From assembly GCF_000020725.1 (NCBI RefSeq), contig NC_011146.1:3161501-3225500 (forward strand): a DNA stretch of 64,000 nucleotides, in the 5' to 3' direction. Both the position numbers and the translations under genes were made by a program. Numbering within the stretch: the stretch's first letter is position 1; each line of letters starts with the position of its first letter. A model generated the notes under the pieces. The model saw nothing but the letters and a program-made list of their open reading frames with translations. It had not been told where the DNA came from and ran no database searches. This DNA comes from Citrifermentans bemidjiense Bem. Lineage in GTDB: Bacteria > Desulfobacterota > Desulfuromonadia > Geobacterales > Geobacteraceae. Below are positions 8,744 through 18,715 of the stretch, piece by piece.

Positions 8744-10291
8744 TTACAGCGTTTCCAGATCGCGGTCGGTGGCGAAGTAGAGCCGGTTCAGCGCGTCGAT
8801 GTAAGCCTTTGCCGAAGCCTCGATGATGTCGGTCGAAGAGCCGCGGCCGACCACTGGGGTCCGGTCCTCTTCGGTGATGCGCACCGTGACCTCGCCGATG
8901 GCATCGGTGCCTCCGGTGATGGCGCCGACGTTGTACTGCAAGAGCTTCACGTCGCGCTTGGTGAGCTTCTTGATCGCCTTCATGGTCGCGTCTACCGGCC
9001 CGTCGCCGAGTTCCGCCGCGCGCACCTGCATGCCGTCGATCTCCATCTGCACCGTCGCGGTGGCGACGGCGAAGGATCCGCAGGTGACGGTGATGTGGGA
9101 GAGCTTGTACTTCTCCTCGATGTTCTTCGCCTCGTCCAGCACGATGGCGTCCAGGTCCTCGTCGAAGACCTCCTTCTTCAGGTCGGCAAGGGCCTTGAAC
9201 CTGGTGAACGCCTTGTTCAACGCCTCATCGTCCAGCTCGTGACCGAGCTCTTCAAGCCTCTTTTTGAAGGCGTGGCGACCGGAGTGCTTGCCGAGCACCA
9301 GGGCGCTCGACTTGAGGCCAACCGACTCGGGAGTCATGATCTCGTAGGTGGACTTCTCCATCAGCATGCCGTGCTGGTGGATCCCCGCCTCGTGGGCGAA
9401 GGCGTTGGCGCCGACGATGGCCTTGTTCTGCTGCACCACGATCCCGGTGACCTGGGTCAAAAGGCGGCTTGCCGGGGTGAGTTGGTCGGTGACGACGTTG
9501 GTCTTGAAGGGAAGGATGTCGCCGCGGGTCCGGATCGCCATGACGAACTCTTCCAAAGAGCAGTTGCCGGCGCGCTCGCCGATGCCGTTTATGGTGCACT
9601 CCACCTGCCCCGCCCCCGCCTGGACCGCGGCGATGGAGTTGGCGACGGAGAGCCCCAGGTCGTTGTGGCAGTGCACCGAGATGATGGCGTCGTCGATGTT
9701 TTTAACGTTGTCCTTCAAGTACTTGATGATGTTGAAGTACTCGAAGGGTATGGTGTAGCCGACCGTGTCGGGGATGTTGACCACCGAGGCCCCGGCGTCG
9801 ATCACCGCGCCGACCACTTCGGCGAGGAACTTAAGATCGGTGCGCACGGCGTCCTCGCAGGAGAACTCAACGTTGGCGGTATAGGAACGTGCCCTTTTCA
9901 CACCCTTGACGGCGCTCTCCAACACCTGCGCCGGCGTCATCTGCAGCTTGTACTTCATGTGGATGTCGGAGGTCGCGATGAAGGTGTGGATGCGCCCCTT
10001 CTCCTCGGCGTACTTGAGCGCCTCCCAGGCGCGGTCGATGTCCTTGAACCCGGAGCGGCACAGGCCGGCGATTTCGGGTCCCTTGATGTTCTGGGCCACC
10101 TTCTTGACCGCCTCGAAATCACCCTCGGAGGCAATAGGGAACCCGGCCTCGATGACGTCAACGTTCAGTTTCTGCAGCTGCTTGGCGAGGCGAAGTTTCT
10201 CCTCGATGTTCATGCTGGCGCCTGGGGACTGCTCCCCGTCTCTGAGCGTGGTATCGAAGATCTTGATGGTTCTTGGTTCCGTGTTGTTCAC
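8744..10291 (-). CDS. leuA: 2-isopropylmalate synthase
   Basis: LeuA condenses acetyl-CoA with 2-oxoisovalerate in the first committed step of leucine synthesis. The 515-residue product has the DRE-TIM barrel start [14 protein letters not shown] (about 12-25), the metal-binding HCHNDLG (about 206-212) and [11 protein letters not shown], then the C-terminal allosteric LeuA dimer domain (about 370-505) with [21 protein letters not shown] near the end. Length fits LeuA type 1 and the domain order is complete. A T-box leader with a leucine specifier precedes it, which supports LeuA over citramalate synthase. It is separated from pssA by a terminator-like hairpin and has its own promoter. Confidence 0.96.
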   Translation of the reverse strand: MNNTEPRTIKIFDTTLRDGEQSPGASMNIEEKLRLAKQLQKLNVDVIEAGFPIASEGDFEAVKKVAQNIKGPEIAGLCRSGFKDIDRAWEALKYAEEKGRIHTFIATSDIHMKYKLQMTPAQVLESAVKGVKRARSYTANVEFSCEDAVRTDLKFLAEVVGAVIDAGASVVNIPDTVGYTIPFEYFNIIKYLKDNVKNIDDAIISVHCHNDLGLSVANSIAAVQAGAGQVECTINGIGERAGNCSLEEFVMAIRTRGDILPFKTNVVTDQLTPASRLLTQVTGIVVQQNKAIVGANAFAHEAGIHQHGMLMEKSTYEIMTPESVGLKSSALVLGKHSGRHAFKKRLEELGHELDDEALNKAFTRFKALADLKKEVFDEDLDAIVLDEAKNIEEKYKLSHITVTCGSFAVATATVQMEIDGMQVRAAELGDGPVDATMKAIKKLTKRDVKLLQYNVGAITGGTDAIGEVTVRITEEDRTPVVGRGSSTDIIEASAKAYIDALNRLYFATDRDLETL

Positions 10292-10409
10292 GTGCGCTCC
10301 TCCTGTGTGAAGTTGGGCTGCATCAAATTTCCCTCCCCTGTCTGCCGGTCAAAGCGAGGTTCCCGGCAAAAGCCAGGAGAGGTTCCGCGAGCCATGGTTG
10401 CTGAAAATA

Positions 10410-10675
10410 AAAAAAGCCTCCGCCCCAGCAAGGGGCGAAGGCTTTCATAAAAGCTTCCGCGGTACCACCCTCATTCATCCGCATCATGCGGACCTCGTTT
10501 ACCCTTTACGCGGGTGACGGCCACAGCTAGCACGCGGTACCGAAGTAGAACACGTGTTTCACTGCAGCGGCTCAAAGGCGAGTTCACCTTGCTTCCTCAC
10601 CGGTTCGCACCAACCACCGGCTCTCTGAAGGGGAAGGGAAAGGCTACTACTCCTCATCACTGCCTTTACATTTCA
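10410..10675 (-). ncRNA. T-box leader (tRNA-Leu sensing) upstream of leuA
   Basis: On the minus strand, the conserved T-box sequence AGGGTGGTACCGCG lies at about 10458-10471. Upstream are stem I elements: an AGAGAGCCGGTGG region and GGTGAACTCGCCTTTGAGC, in which CTC (10580-10582) sits at the specifier position, a leucine codon. Downstream is the terminator hairpin (10415-10446). Uncharged tRNA-Leu would stabilise the antiterminator and allow leuA transcription. T-boxes are chiefly a Gram-positive mechanism; leuA T-boxes in Geobacter-type deltaproteobacteria are an established exception. The specifier was assigned by eye from its neighbours. Confidence 0.9.
10415..10446 (-). terminator. T-box regulated terminator hairpin
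   Basis: On the minus strand a GAAAGCCTTCGCCCC / GGGGCGGAGGCTTTTT hairpin ends in a T run. It lies about 12 nt after the T-box sequence, so the antiterminator and terminator can compete. Confidence 0.9.
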
Positions 10676-10679
10676 CGCG

Positions 10680-10709
10680 ATAATAGGAAAAACCGCCGAC
10701 TGCTGTCAA
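10680..10709 (-). promoter_or_regulatory. Predicted promoter of the leuA T-box transcript
   Basis: TTGACA (10704-10709) and TATTAT (10680-10685) are 18 nt apart on the minus strand; CTATTA read one base earlier gives 17. The start would be near 10673, just ahead of stem I of the T-box. Confidence 0.75.
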
Positions 10710-10720
10710 GCGGTTTTTCC
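10686..10720 (-). terminator. Terminator-like hairpin after pssA, overlapping the leuA promoter
   Basis: Perfect 11-bp arms GGAAAAACCGC (10686-10696) and GCGGTTTTTCC (10710-10720) enclose a 13-nt loop. The T run sits inside the stem, as in some intrinsic terminators. The loop holds the -35 box of the leuA promoter, so the end of one unit and the start of the next coincide. Confidence 0.6.
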
Positions 10721-10797
10721 GTTTGAATCATTAAAACGATGTTGGCGGCAGGCGGCGCATCCTCAGGAGCGTGCCCGAAATCGGTCCTGCGGCGGCG

Positions 10798-11586
10798 CTA
10801 CTGCTGCCTTTTCATCCCCTCGTGCGCCCGGTGCATCGCCCGCTCCAGTCTGCGTCTGCGCGGGTAGGTGAGCACGAATCCGACCGGCCCCGAAAGGATG
10901 TAGCAGGTGAAGATGGTGAACAGCATGGTCACCGGTTCGGCCGCGATGACGATCAAAAGGAGCACCGCCAAGACCAGAAAGGCGAACGGCTGACGCTTGA
11001 TGAGGCTCGGGTCCTTGAAGGAGTTATAGCGGACGTTGGAGACCATGAGGAGCGCCAGGAAGTAGATCAGGACCAGGATCAGAAGCTTGTTGTAAGAGGC
11101 GGGCCAACCCATGTGGTAGAAGAAGAGCACCGTCGCGGAGACCATGCTGGCGGCGGCCGGAGTCGGAAGGCCTACGAAGCGCTTGCTCTCAACCGTGTCC
11201 ACCTGCACGTTGAACCGGGCGAGCCTAAGCGCGGCGCAGGCCAGGAACAGGAACCCGGCGAGCCAACCGAGGCGACCGAAGGGGCGCAGGGCCCAGCAGT
11301 ACATGAGCAGCCCCGGCGCTGCCCCGAAGGAGACCACGTCGGCTAGAGAGTCGAACTCGACGCCAAACTTGCTGGAAGTCCCGGTCAGGCGGGCCACCTT
11401 GCCGTCCAGGCCGTCGAAGATGGAGGAAGCAAGGATCCAGAGCGCGGCGGTGCGGAAATCGCCGTTGACGGTGGAAACCATGCAGTAAAATCCGGCGAAA
11501 AGGCTTCCGGCGGTGAATAGGTTGGGGAGGATATAGATCCCCTTGCGCATCCCTTCCCTTTCGACTCTAGGTGTTTCTTCACTCAC
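10798..11586 (-). CDS. pssA: CDP-diacylglycerol--serine O-phosphatidyltransferase
   Basis: This integral membrane enzyme makes phosphatidylserine from CDP-diacylglycerol and serine. The CDP-alcohol phosphotransferase motif is seen as DGLDGKVAR then GVEFDSLAD (about 59-83), giving the conserved aspartates. The rest of the 262 residues is a set of hydrophobic segments. The GTG start overlaps the psd stop (GTGA), and a second possible start is the ATG at 11550. It directly follows psd, the next enzyme of the pathway, so phosphatidylethanolamine synthesis is encoded as a coupled pair. Confidence 0.94.
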   Translation of the reverse strand: MSEETPRVEREGMRKGIYILPNLFTAGSLFAGFYCMVSTVNGDFRTAALWILASSIFDGLDGKVARLTGTSSKFGVEFDSLADVVSFGAAPGLLMYCWALRPFGRLGWLAGFLFLACAALRLARFNVQVDTVESKRFVGLPTPAAASMVSATVLFFYHMGWPASYNKLLILVLIYFLALLMVSNVRYNSFKDPSLIKRQPFAFLVLAVLLLIVIAAEPVTMLFTIFTCYILSGPVGFVLTYPRRRRLERAMHRAHEGMKRQQ

Positions 11587-12242
11587 GGCAGTATCCCCAG
11601 TACGGTCTCCCCTGCAACCGTTTTCTGTCCCATGACCACGTCTATGCTGGTCCCGAGCGGGAGGTAGATGTCCAGGCGCGACCCGAAGCGAATCAGGCCG
11701 TAACGGCGACCGCGGCTCAGGGAGTCGCCGGTCTTGGCGTAGCAGACGATGCGCCGGGCGATGAGGCCTGCCACCTGCACCACGACCATCCTAAGCCCTG
11801 CGGCCGTCTCCAGCACGAGTCCCTGCTGTTCGTTCTCGAAGCTGGCGCGCTCGTCCCGCACGTCGAAAAATTTTCCCTTGGTGTAAAAGCCGTCCACCAC
11901 CTTGCCGCTGATCGGCGCGCGGTTCACGTGGACGTTGAAGACGGACATGAAGATGCTGATCTTTTCGAACTCGCCGTTTGTGTGCGGCTCGATTACTTTC
12001 CCCAGAAAAATCACCTCGCCGTCGGCCGGGGCGACCACGGTGTTCTCGTCGCCGGGCGTCGCGCGCTCGGGGTTTCTGAAGAAGAAGACGGTAAACACGG
12101 TGAGTACGAAGAAGAGAGTGGCAGGGACGAAGAATCCGCAGTGCAGGAACTGCCCAAGCAGCGCCAGCAGCAGGGTTGCTGCGGCGAATCCGGCTATGAA
12201 GGGGTACCCCTCTACAGCGATCGGGGTATCAGTGTTGCGCAT
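11583..12242 (-). CDS. psd: Phosphatidylserine decarboxylase (short, proenzyme type)
   Basis: Psd removes CO2 from phosphatidylserine to give phosphatidylethanolamine. The 219-residue product is of the short form. Near the C-terminus, in the segment RFGSRLDIYLPLGTSI, the GS pair is the expected self-cleavage site that yields the pyruvoyl group. The N-terminus carries two hydrophobic segments. The ATG at 12242 follows GAGGTACATTG. A small hairpin (about 12269-12285) lies in the leader. It sits between ilvN and pssA; the 171-nt gap to ilvN holds no gene. Confidence 0.93.
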   Translation of the reverse strand: MRNTDTPIAVEGYPFIAGFAAATLLLALLGQFLHCGFFVPATLFFVLTVFTVFFFRNPERATPGDENTVVAPADGEVIFLGKVIEPHTNGEFEKISIFMSVFNVHVNRAPISGKVVDGFYTKGKFFDVRDERASFENEQQGLVLETAAGLRMVVVQVAGLIARRIVCYAKTGDSLSRGRRYGLIRFGSRLDIYLPLGTSIDVVMGQKTVAGETVLGILP

Positions 12243-12413
12243 CAATGTACCTCATTGTCAGTAGTATCCGACGCCGTCGGCGTCGTGAGCGGATCCCGCC
12301 CGGCGTAAGGGCGATAAAAAGGCCGGATTCGGGCGGACTCCACAACAACGCGGGAGTATAGCCCGAAAACGGCCTTCGGTGCAACGAAAGATTAAAGAGA
12401 AGGCGCGCGCGGG

Positions 12414-12905
12414 CTACCCCTTCCACCCCTTGGCGCCCCGCCCGATCACGACCGGCCCGGTGCTGACCAGTTCCTTGAGACCTAGCGGCCTCAAAAGTTC
12501 AACCATGGCGCTGACCTTGGCCGGAGCCCCGGTCGCCTCCAGCGTGTAGGACTTCGGGGTGACGTCGATGACCTTGGCGCGGAAGATATCGGCGATCCTC
12601 AGCACCTCGGCGCGGCTTTGGTCCTCGGCCGAGACCTTGACCAGCACCATCTCCCGCTCGATGGCGTTTTCCGGTTCGAAGTCTATGACCTTGATGACGT
12701 CGATCAGCTTATTGAGCTGCTTGGTGATCTGCTCGATGATCTGTTCGTCGCCGCGGGTGACCAGCGTGATCCTGGAAAGCGCCTCGTCGTTGGTGGGCGC
12801 GACGGTGAGCGAGTCTATGTTGAAGCCGCGGCCGGAGAAAAGACCGACCACGCGGGAGAGAACCCCGAATTCATTCTCTACGAGCACTGCTATGGTGTGT
12901 TTCAT
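12414..12905 (-). CDS. ilvN: Acetolactate synthase small (regulatory) subunit
   Basis: This is the regulatory subunit of acetohydroxyacid synthase and mediates valine feedback. It has 163 residues, with an N-terminal ACT domain (KHTIAVLVENEFGVLSRV at about 2-19, then GRGFNIDSLTVAPT) and a C-terminal domain with SYTLEATGAPAKVSAM. A GGAGG site precedes the ATG at 12905; an upstream in-frame ATG (12965) lies inside repeat DNA. It follows ilvB with a 264-nt gap filled by TCAATTG repeats. It probably belongs to the ilvD-ilvB-ilvN-psd-pssA unit. I use ilvN, although ilvH is used for the same family. Confidence 0.95.
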   Translation of the reverse strand: MKHTIAVLVENEFGVLSRVVGLFSGRGFNIDSLTVAPTNDEALSRITLVTRGDEQIIEQITKQLNKLIDVIKVIDFEPENAIEREMVLVKVSAEDQSRAEVLRIADIFRAKVIDVTPKSYTLEATGAPAKVSAMVELLRPLGLKELVSTGPVVIGRGAKGWKG

Positions 12906-12928
12906 AAAACCCTCCAAAGGCGGATCAA

Positions 12929-13118
12929 AGGCAATTGACAATTGATAATTGACAACGATAAACAACGCGCCTTAAAGAACTGAAGACATCGACAATGTGC
13001 AAATAGCAATCGTCAACGACTATCTAAGTGAATGGAAATCCCCGTCAACCGCAATGACAGTAATAACTGACTGATGACTTTTCGTTGTCAATTGTCAATC
13101 GTCAATTGTCAATTGGGT
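12929..13118. repeat. Inverted pair of TCAATTG repeats between ilvB and ilvN
   Basis: GCAATTGACAATTGATAATT near 12930 and its inverse GTCAATTGTCAATCGTCAATT near 13086 flank about 125 bp of AT-rich non-coding DNA. The same units occur after leuC (3082-3120). This looks like a small insertion with inverted ends, but no target duplication could be fixed by eye. Confidence 0.6.
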
Positions 13119-13174
13119 TACGCCGTCAATTGGGTTACGCCGTCAATTGGGTTACGCCGTCAATTGGGGTTACG
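13108..13174. repeat. Tandem 17-bp repeat covering the ilvB stop codon
   Basis: The unit GTCAATTGGGTTACGCC is repeated exactly three times (13108-13158), with a diverged fourth copy (13159-13174) that contains the ilvB TAA. Each unit carries a copy of that TAA context on the minus strand. It appears to have arisen by tandem duplication of the gene end. Confidence 0.85.
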
Positions 13175-14870
13175 ACGCCAACACCATCTCGGTGAGGGAC
13201 GCTCCGGCGGGAACCATCGGGAGCACCTTCTCCTCGCGGGCGACCTTGAACTCCATCAGGACCGGGCCGTTGGTGGCGAACCCTTTCTTGATCACCTCGT
13301 CGACCTCGTCGACCTTGGTGGCCTGGAGACCGGTGGCGCCGAAGGCCTCGGCGAGCTTTATGAAGTCGATGGGGAGTTCCATGCAGGTGGAGGAGTAGCG
13401 CTTGTCGAAGAAGAGCTCCTGCCACTGGCGCACCATGCCCAGAAAATTGTTGTTCAGGATGCAGATCTTCACGTTGAGCCGGTTCTGCACTATGGTGGCT
13501 AGCTCCTGCAGATTCATCTGGAAGCCGCCGTCGCCGCAGACCACCATCACCTGGCGCTCGGGAAAGGCAGCCTGCGCGCCCATGGCCGCGGGAAGGCCGT
13601 AACCCATGGTGCCGAGGCCGCCGGAGGAAAGAAGGGTCCTGGGGGTGGTGAAACCGAAGAACTGCGCGGTCCACATCTGGTGCTGCCCCACGTCGGTGGC
13701 GACGATGGCGTCGGGGTCGGAAAGCGCGCGCAGCCTCTGGATCACGTACTGCGGCTTGATGGTGGTGGTGGACTGCTTGTAGGACATCGGGTGCTTCGCC
13801 TTCCACCCCTCGATCTCGGCGGTCCAGGGGGCGATGGCGTCCTGGCATACCTTGGCGTCGGGGCAGACCAGCTCGGCCGCCTTCAGCATCTTGGCGAGGA
13901 CGTCGCGCACATCCCCCACGATGGGGAGATCGACGCGGACGTTCTTCTTGATGGAGGTGGGGTCGACGTCGACGTGCACGATCTTCGCGTGCGGCGCGAA
14001 GGAGGCGATCTTGCCGGTGACGCGGTCGTCGAAACGGGCGCCGATGGCTATCAGGACGTCGCAGTTCGACACGGCCATGTTGGCGTAGTAGGTGCCGTGC
14101 ATGCCGAGAAGCCCCAGCGACAGCGTATCGTTCTCCGGAAAGGCGCCGAGCCCCATGAGGGTGGTGGTGACCGGTATGGCGAGGCGCTTGGCAAAGGCGG
14201 TGAGCTCCGCCGCGGCGTTCCCGAGGATGACGCCGCCCCCCACGTAGAGCACCGGGCGCTTGGCCTGGGTGATCATGGTTACCGCCTTCTCCACCTGCTT
14301 CGGGTGCCCTTCGAGGTTCGGCTTGTAGCCGCGGATCTCGACCGTCTCCGGGTAGTGGAACTCGGCCTGCGCCATCTGCACGTCCTTCGGCAGGTCCACG
14401 AGGACCGGGCCGGGGCGGCCGGTGCGGGCGATGTAGAAGGCCTTCTTCATGATGGTGGGGAGGTCTTTGACATCCTTCACCAGGAAGTTGTGCTTGGTGC
14501 AGGGACGGGTGATGCCGATGATGTCGGCTTCCTGGAAGGCGTCGTTGCCGATCAGCGCGGTGGGAACCTGCCCGGTGACGATCACCATCGGGATGGAGTC
14601 CATGTAGGCGGTGGCGATGCCGGTGATGGTGTTGGTGGCGCCCGGACCGGAGGTGGCTATGGCGACCCCTACCTTCCCGGTCGCGCGTGCGTAACCGTCC
14701 GCTGCGTGGACCCCTGCCTGCTCGTGACGCGGCAGGATGTGCCTGATCTCCTTGAACGAGAAGAGCTCGTCGTAGAGGTTGATGACCGTACCCCCGGGAT
14801 AGCCGAAGATCGTGTCGACCCCCTCCCGTTTGAGGCACTCCAACAGAATTCGTGCGCCGTTCATTTTCAT
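13170..14870 (-). CDS. ilvB: Acetolactate synthase large (catalytic) subunit
   Basis: This thiamine-diphosphate enzyme condenses pyruvate with pyruvate or 2-oxobutyrate for valine and isoleucine synthesis. The 566-residue product shows the N-terminal GYPGGTVINLYDE, the RHEQAGVHAADGYAR segment with the catalytic glutamate, GPGATN, and the TPP/Mg motif GDGGFQMNLQELAT with the later NN. Length is typical. The ATG at 14870 follows GGGGGA; an ATG at 14882 has no ribosome site. It lies between ilvD and ilvN and pairs with IlvN. The gene ends inside a tandem repeat. Confidence 0.97.
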   Translation of the reverse strand: MKMNGARILLECLKREGVDTIFGYPGGTVINLYDELFSFKEIRHILPRHEQAGVHAADGYARATGKVGVAIATSGPGATNTITGIATAYMDSIPMVIVTGQVPTALIGNDAFQEADIIGITRPCTKHNFLVKDVKDLPTIMKKAFYIARTGRPGPVLVDLPKDVQMAQAEFHYPETVEIRGYKPNLEGHPKQVEKAVTMITQAKRPVLYVGGGVILGNAAAELTAFAKRLAIPVTTTLMGLGAFPENDTLSLGLLGMHGTYYANMAVSNCDVLIAIGARFDDRVTGKIASFAPHAKIVHVDVDPTSIKKNVRVDLPIVGDVRDVLAKMLKAAELVCPDAKVCQDAIAPWTAEIEGWKAKHPMSYKQSTTTIKPQYVIQRLRALSDPDAIVATDVGQHQMWTAQFFGFTTPRTLLSSGGLGTMGYGLPAAMGAQAAFPERQVMVVCGDGGFQMNLQELATIVQNRLNVKICILNNNFLGMVRQWQELFFDKRYSSTCMELPIDFIKLAEAFGATGLQATKVDEVDEVIKKGFATNGPVLMEFKVAREEKVLPMVPAGASLTEMVLAS

Positions 14871-15027
14871 GTTTTCCCCCATGCCGCGGGCAGTTTGCCT
14901 GCCTGCTATTGATCGGTCCCGGGCTTGGTAAGCCTGGAACCACTAGTAATGAAGCCGTCCCCTGAGGCCGACGCCGCCATGGTAAAGGCGTGCCTGCCCC
15001 TGCCCCTTGGTAAAGGGGGTCGAGGTT

Positions 15028-16689
<1,662 letters not shown>

Positions 16690-16800
16690 ATAGATTTCCC
16701 CTTAAACCGGCGCGACCCTGTTCGGAATCGCCAAACCGGCAGTTGATATAGCCAAAAACAGAGTGTTTAAGAGAGGTTATAGGAGAACGAAGGAAGGGAC

Positions 16801-16829
16801 AACATAATACATTAAAACTGAACTGTCAA
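16801..16829 (-). promoter_or_regulatory. Predicted promoter of the ilvD-ilvB-ilvN unit
   Basis: TTGACA (16824-16829) and TATGTT (16801-16806) are 17 nt apart on the minus strand, in an AT-rich gap between tsaB and ilvD. The leader would be about 105 nt. The same -35/-10 pair with the same spacing is seen ahead of the riboswitch at 36.3 kb. Confidence 0.65.
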
Positions 16830-16845
16830 CAGCTACCAAACGGCG

Positions 16846-17538
16846 TTAAAGTCCGTCGCGGCGGCGTTTGGCGATCTCCGCCTCGGAGGCGCGCAGGTAG
16901 GTGGGGTTGAGCAAAGCAAGCGGGGTGAACTTCCCGGAAAGCGCGGCCTCGTGCGCGATGACGGCACCGGCGCAGGCTCGGGGGAGGTTGGCGTGCCAAG
17001 GGGGAAAGATGGCGAGCTCCCCAAGGGTCGAGACGATCAGTTCGCGGTAGCGCACGGCGCCGTCGCCCACGAAGATGGTGGGCTTCACGATCCCCGAAAG
17101 AAACTCCTTCGGCCCTATAACCGCGTCAGAGCGGAGCGTTTCGGGAAGCGAACCGCAGCGGTAAAGCGCGGCGTACACCTCGCCCTTGCGGGCGTCGTAC
17201 ATGGGCGCCACCGGGTGGGAGCTGAAGGGAAGGTTCATGGCCAGCATGGCTAGCGACGAGAAACCGACGACGGGCTTCCCGGTGGCCAGGGCAAGCCCCT
17301 TCACCGTGGCGATGCCGACCCGGACCCCGGTGAAGGAGCCAGGCCCTAGGGAGACCGCGAAAGCGTCGAGCCCCTCGGGGGTAAGCTTGGCCGCCTTCAA
17401 GAGGCCCGAGACCGATTCCAGCAGGCGCCCGGAATTGGAACGGTCCTCGCCCAGGATGCACTCGCCCAGAAGGGTGGAGCCGTCGCTCAAGGAGACGGAG
17501 GAGCAGTTGCTGGAGGTGTCGATGGTGAGTATCTTCAC
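16846..17538 (-). CDS. tsaB: tRNA threonylcarbamoyladenosine synthesis protein TsaB
   Basis: TsaB is the non-catalytic ASKHA-fold partner of TsaD in making the t6A37 modification of ANN-decoding tRNAs. The 230-residue product has the N-terminal ILTIDTSSNCSSVSL and the family motif GPGSFTGVRVG (about 65-75). As expected for TsaB it lacks the metal-binding HxxxH of TsaD. I chose the GTG at 17538, preceded by AGAGGAAAA; a much longer in-frame extension reads back through rseP and is not real. It lies 17 nt after rseP. Confidence 0.93.
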   Translation of the reverse strand: MKILTIDTSSNCSSVSLSDGSTLLGECILGEDRSNSGRLLESVSGLLKAAKLTPEGLDAFAVSLGPGSFTGVRVGIATVKGLALATGKPVVGFSSLAMLAMNLPFSSHPVAPMYDARKGEVYAALYRCGSLPETLRSDAVIGPKEFLSGIVKPTIFVGDGAVRYRELIVSTLGELAIFPPWHANLPRACAGAVIAHEAALSGKFTPLALLNPTYLRASEAEIAKRRRDGL

Positions 17539-17555
17539 GTCGTTTTCCTCTGCCG

Positions 17556-18620
17556 TCACGCCTTTTGGGCGAACATGCGGGCGATGTCGTTGTAGAAGGC
17601 GAGCATCATGAGGCCGATCAGGAGCACGAGCCCAACCTGCTGGGCGATCTCCCGGGCCCTCTTGCTGAGCGGTCTCCCCGTCACCAGTTCGATCAGGAAA
17701 AACGCCAGGTGCCCGCCATCGAGAATCGGCACCGGCAAAAGGTTCAGGACGCCCAGGTTCACCGACAAGAGCGCCACGAAAGCGAGGAAGCTCACCCCGC
17801 CGGCTGCCGCCTGTTCCCCCGCCATCTTCACGATCATGATCGGGCCGCCGATGTTGTCCAGCGGGATGGCGCGCTCGACCAGGCGCACCAGCGAGAGCAC
17901 GGTGAGCCTGATCACGTTCCAGCACTGGGCGCTCCCCCTCGTTATCGCCTCGCCCGGGGGGAAATGGTCAATCACGGTCTCGCCGGCTGCAACCACGCCT
18001 ATCACCGGCTGGGTCACCGTGTCCCCCAAGAGGTTCTTGCTGGTGCGGCTCTCCGGGACCATGGTGAATTTCAGGGGGGTCTGCCCCCGCTGCACCTCTA
18101 CCTCGACCGGCGCGAGCTTCCCCTCGGCGATGATCTTCGCGAAGTCGTCCCAGCGCGCCACGGGCTTGCCGTTCACGGAGCGGATGGTGTCGCCGGCCTT
18201 CACGCCTGCCTTGGCGGCGGGTTTATCGGCAACGACGTCCCCCACCTTGGTGGTGACGGCGGGGACCCCAACCATGAAGATGATGATGAAAAGGATGTAG
18301 GCGAAGAGGAGGTTGAAGATGGGCCCGGCCGCGACGATCACGATCCGCTGCAGCACCGGCTTCTCGGCGAAGGAGCGGGCGCGGTCCTCTTCGGAGATCT
18401 CGACGTCCTCCCCCTCCCCCACCATCTTCACGTATCCCCCCAAGGGGAGCGCCGACAGGAGGTACTCGGTCTCGCCTATTTTCCTGCCGTAGATCTTGGG
18501 GCCGAAGCCGAGAGAGAATTTCTCCACCCCGACCCCGAAAGCCTTGGCGAAGAGGAAGTGTCCGAGCTCATGGAAGAAAATCAGAGCCCCGAGGGCGATG
18601 ATTGCGAAAAGTATGCTCAT
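17556..18620 (-). CDS. rseP: Site-2 / RIP zinc metalloprotease RseP
   Basis: RseP is an intramembrane metalloprotease that cleaves membrane-bound regulators and leftover signal peptides. The 354-residue product has HELGH in the first membrane segment (residues 17-21), a single PDZ domain (about 110-190, with AGVKAGDTIRSVNGKPV) and the third metal ligand in LLPVPILDGGH (about 293-303). E. coli RseP has two PDZ domains, so this is the shorter form. TGAGGAAA precedes the ATG. It lies between dxr and tsaB. Confidence 0.95.
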   Translation of the reverse strand: MSILFAIIALGALIFFHELGHFLFAKAFGVGVEKFSLGFGPKIYGRKIGETEYLLSALPLGGYVKMVGEGEDVEISEEDRARSFAEKPVLQRIVIVAAGPIFNLLFAYILFIIIFMVGVPAVTTKVGDVVADKPAAKAGVKAGDTIRSVNGKPVARWDDFAKIIAEGKLAPVEVEVQRGQTPLKFTMVPESRTSKNLLGDTVTQPVIGVVAAGETVIDHFPPGEAITRGSAQCWNVIRLTVLSLVRLVERAIPLDNIGGPIMIVKMAGEQAAAGGVSFLAFVALLSVNLGVLNLLPVPILDGGHLAFFLIELVTGRPLSKRAREIAQQVGLVLLIGLMMLAFYNDIARMFAQKA

Positions 18621-18715
18621 AACGTTTCCTCAACCGGACCGCGGCCGGCAACCGGACCGCACCGGAAAGCTGGTGCCTTCGCGTGCCCTATTGCACCCGA
18701 AGAAAAGCCTTTGTT

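Noticed and set aside
8720-10450. Long plus-strand open frame opposite leuA (and similar at 2924-4405, 13680-14912, 15007-16746, 17565-18947)
   Set aside because: These are antisense to well-recognised genes, have low-complexity translations rich in His, Val, Gly and Arg, and lack family features. High GC makes such frames common.
13135-14943. Second long minus-strand frame over ilvB
   Set aside because: It is a shifted frame of ilvB with an Arg/His/Pro-rich translation; the IlvB frame has all family motifs.
17539-17925. N-terminal extension of tsaB into rseP
   Set aside because: The extension overlaps rseP in another frame and has no TsaB homology; GTG at 17538 has a good ribosome site.
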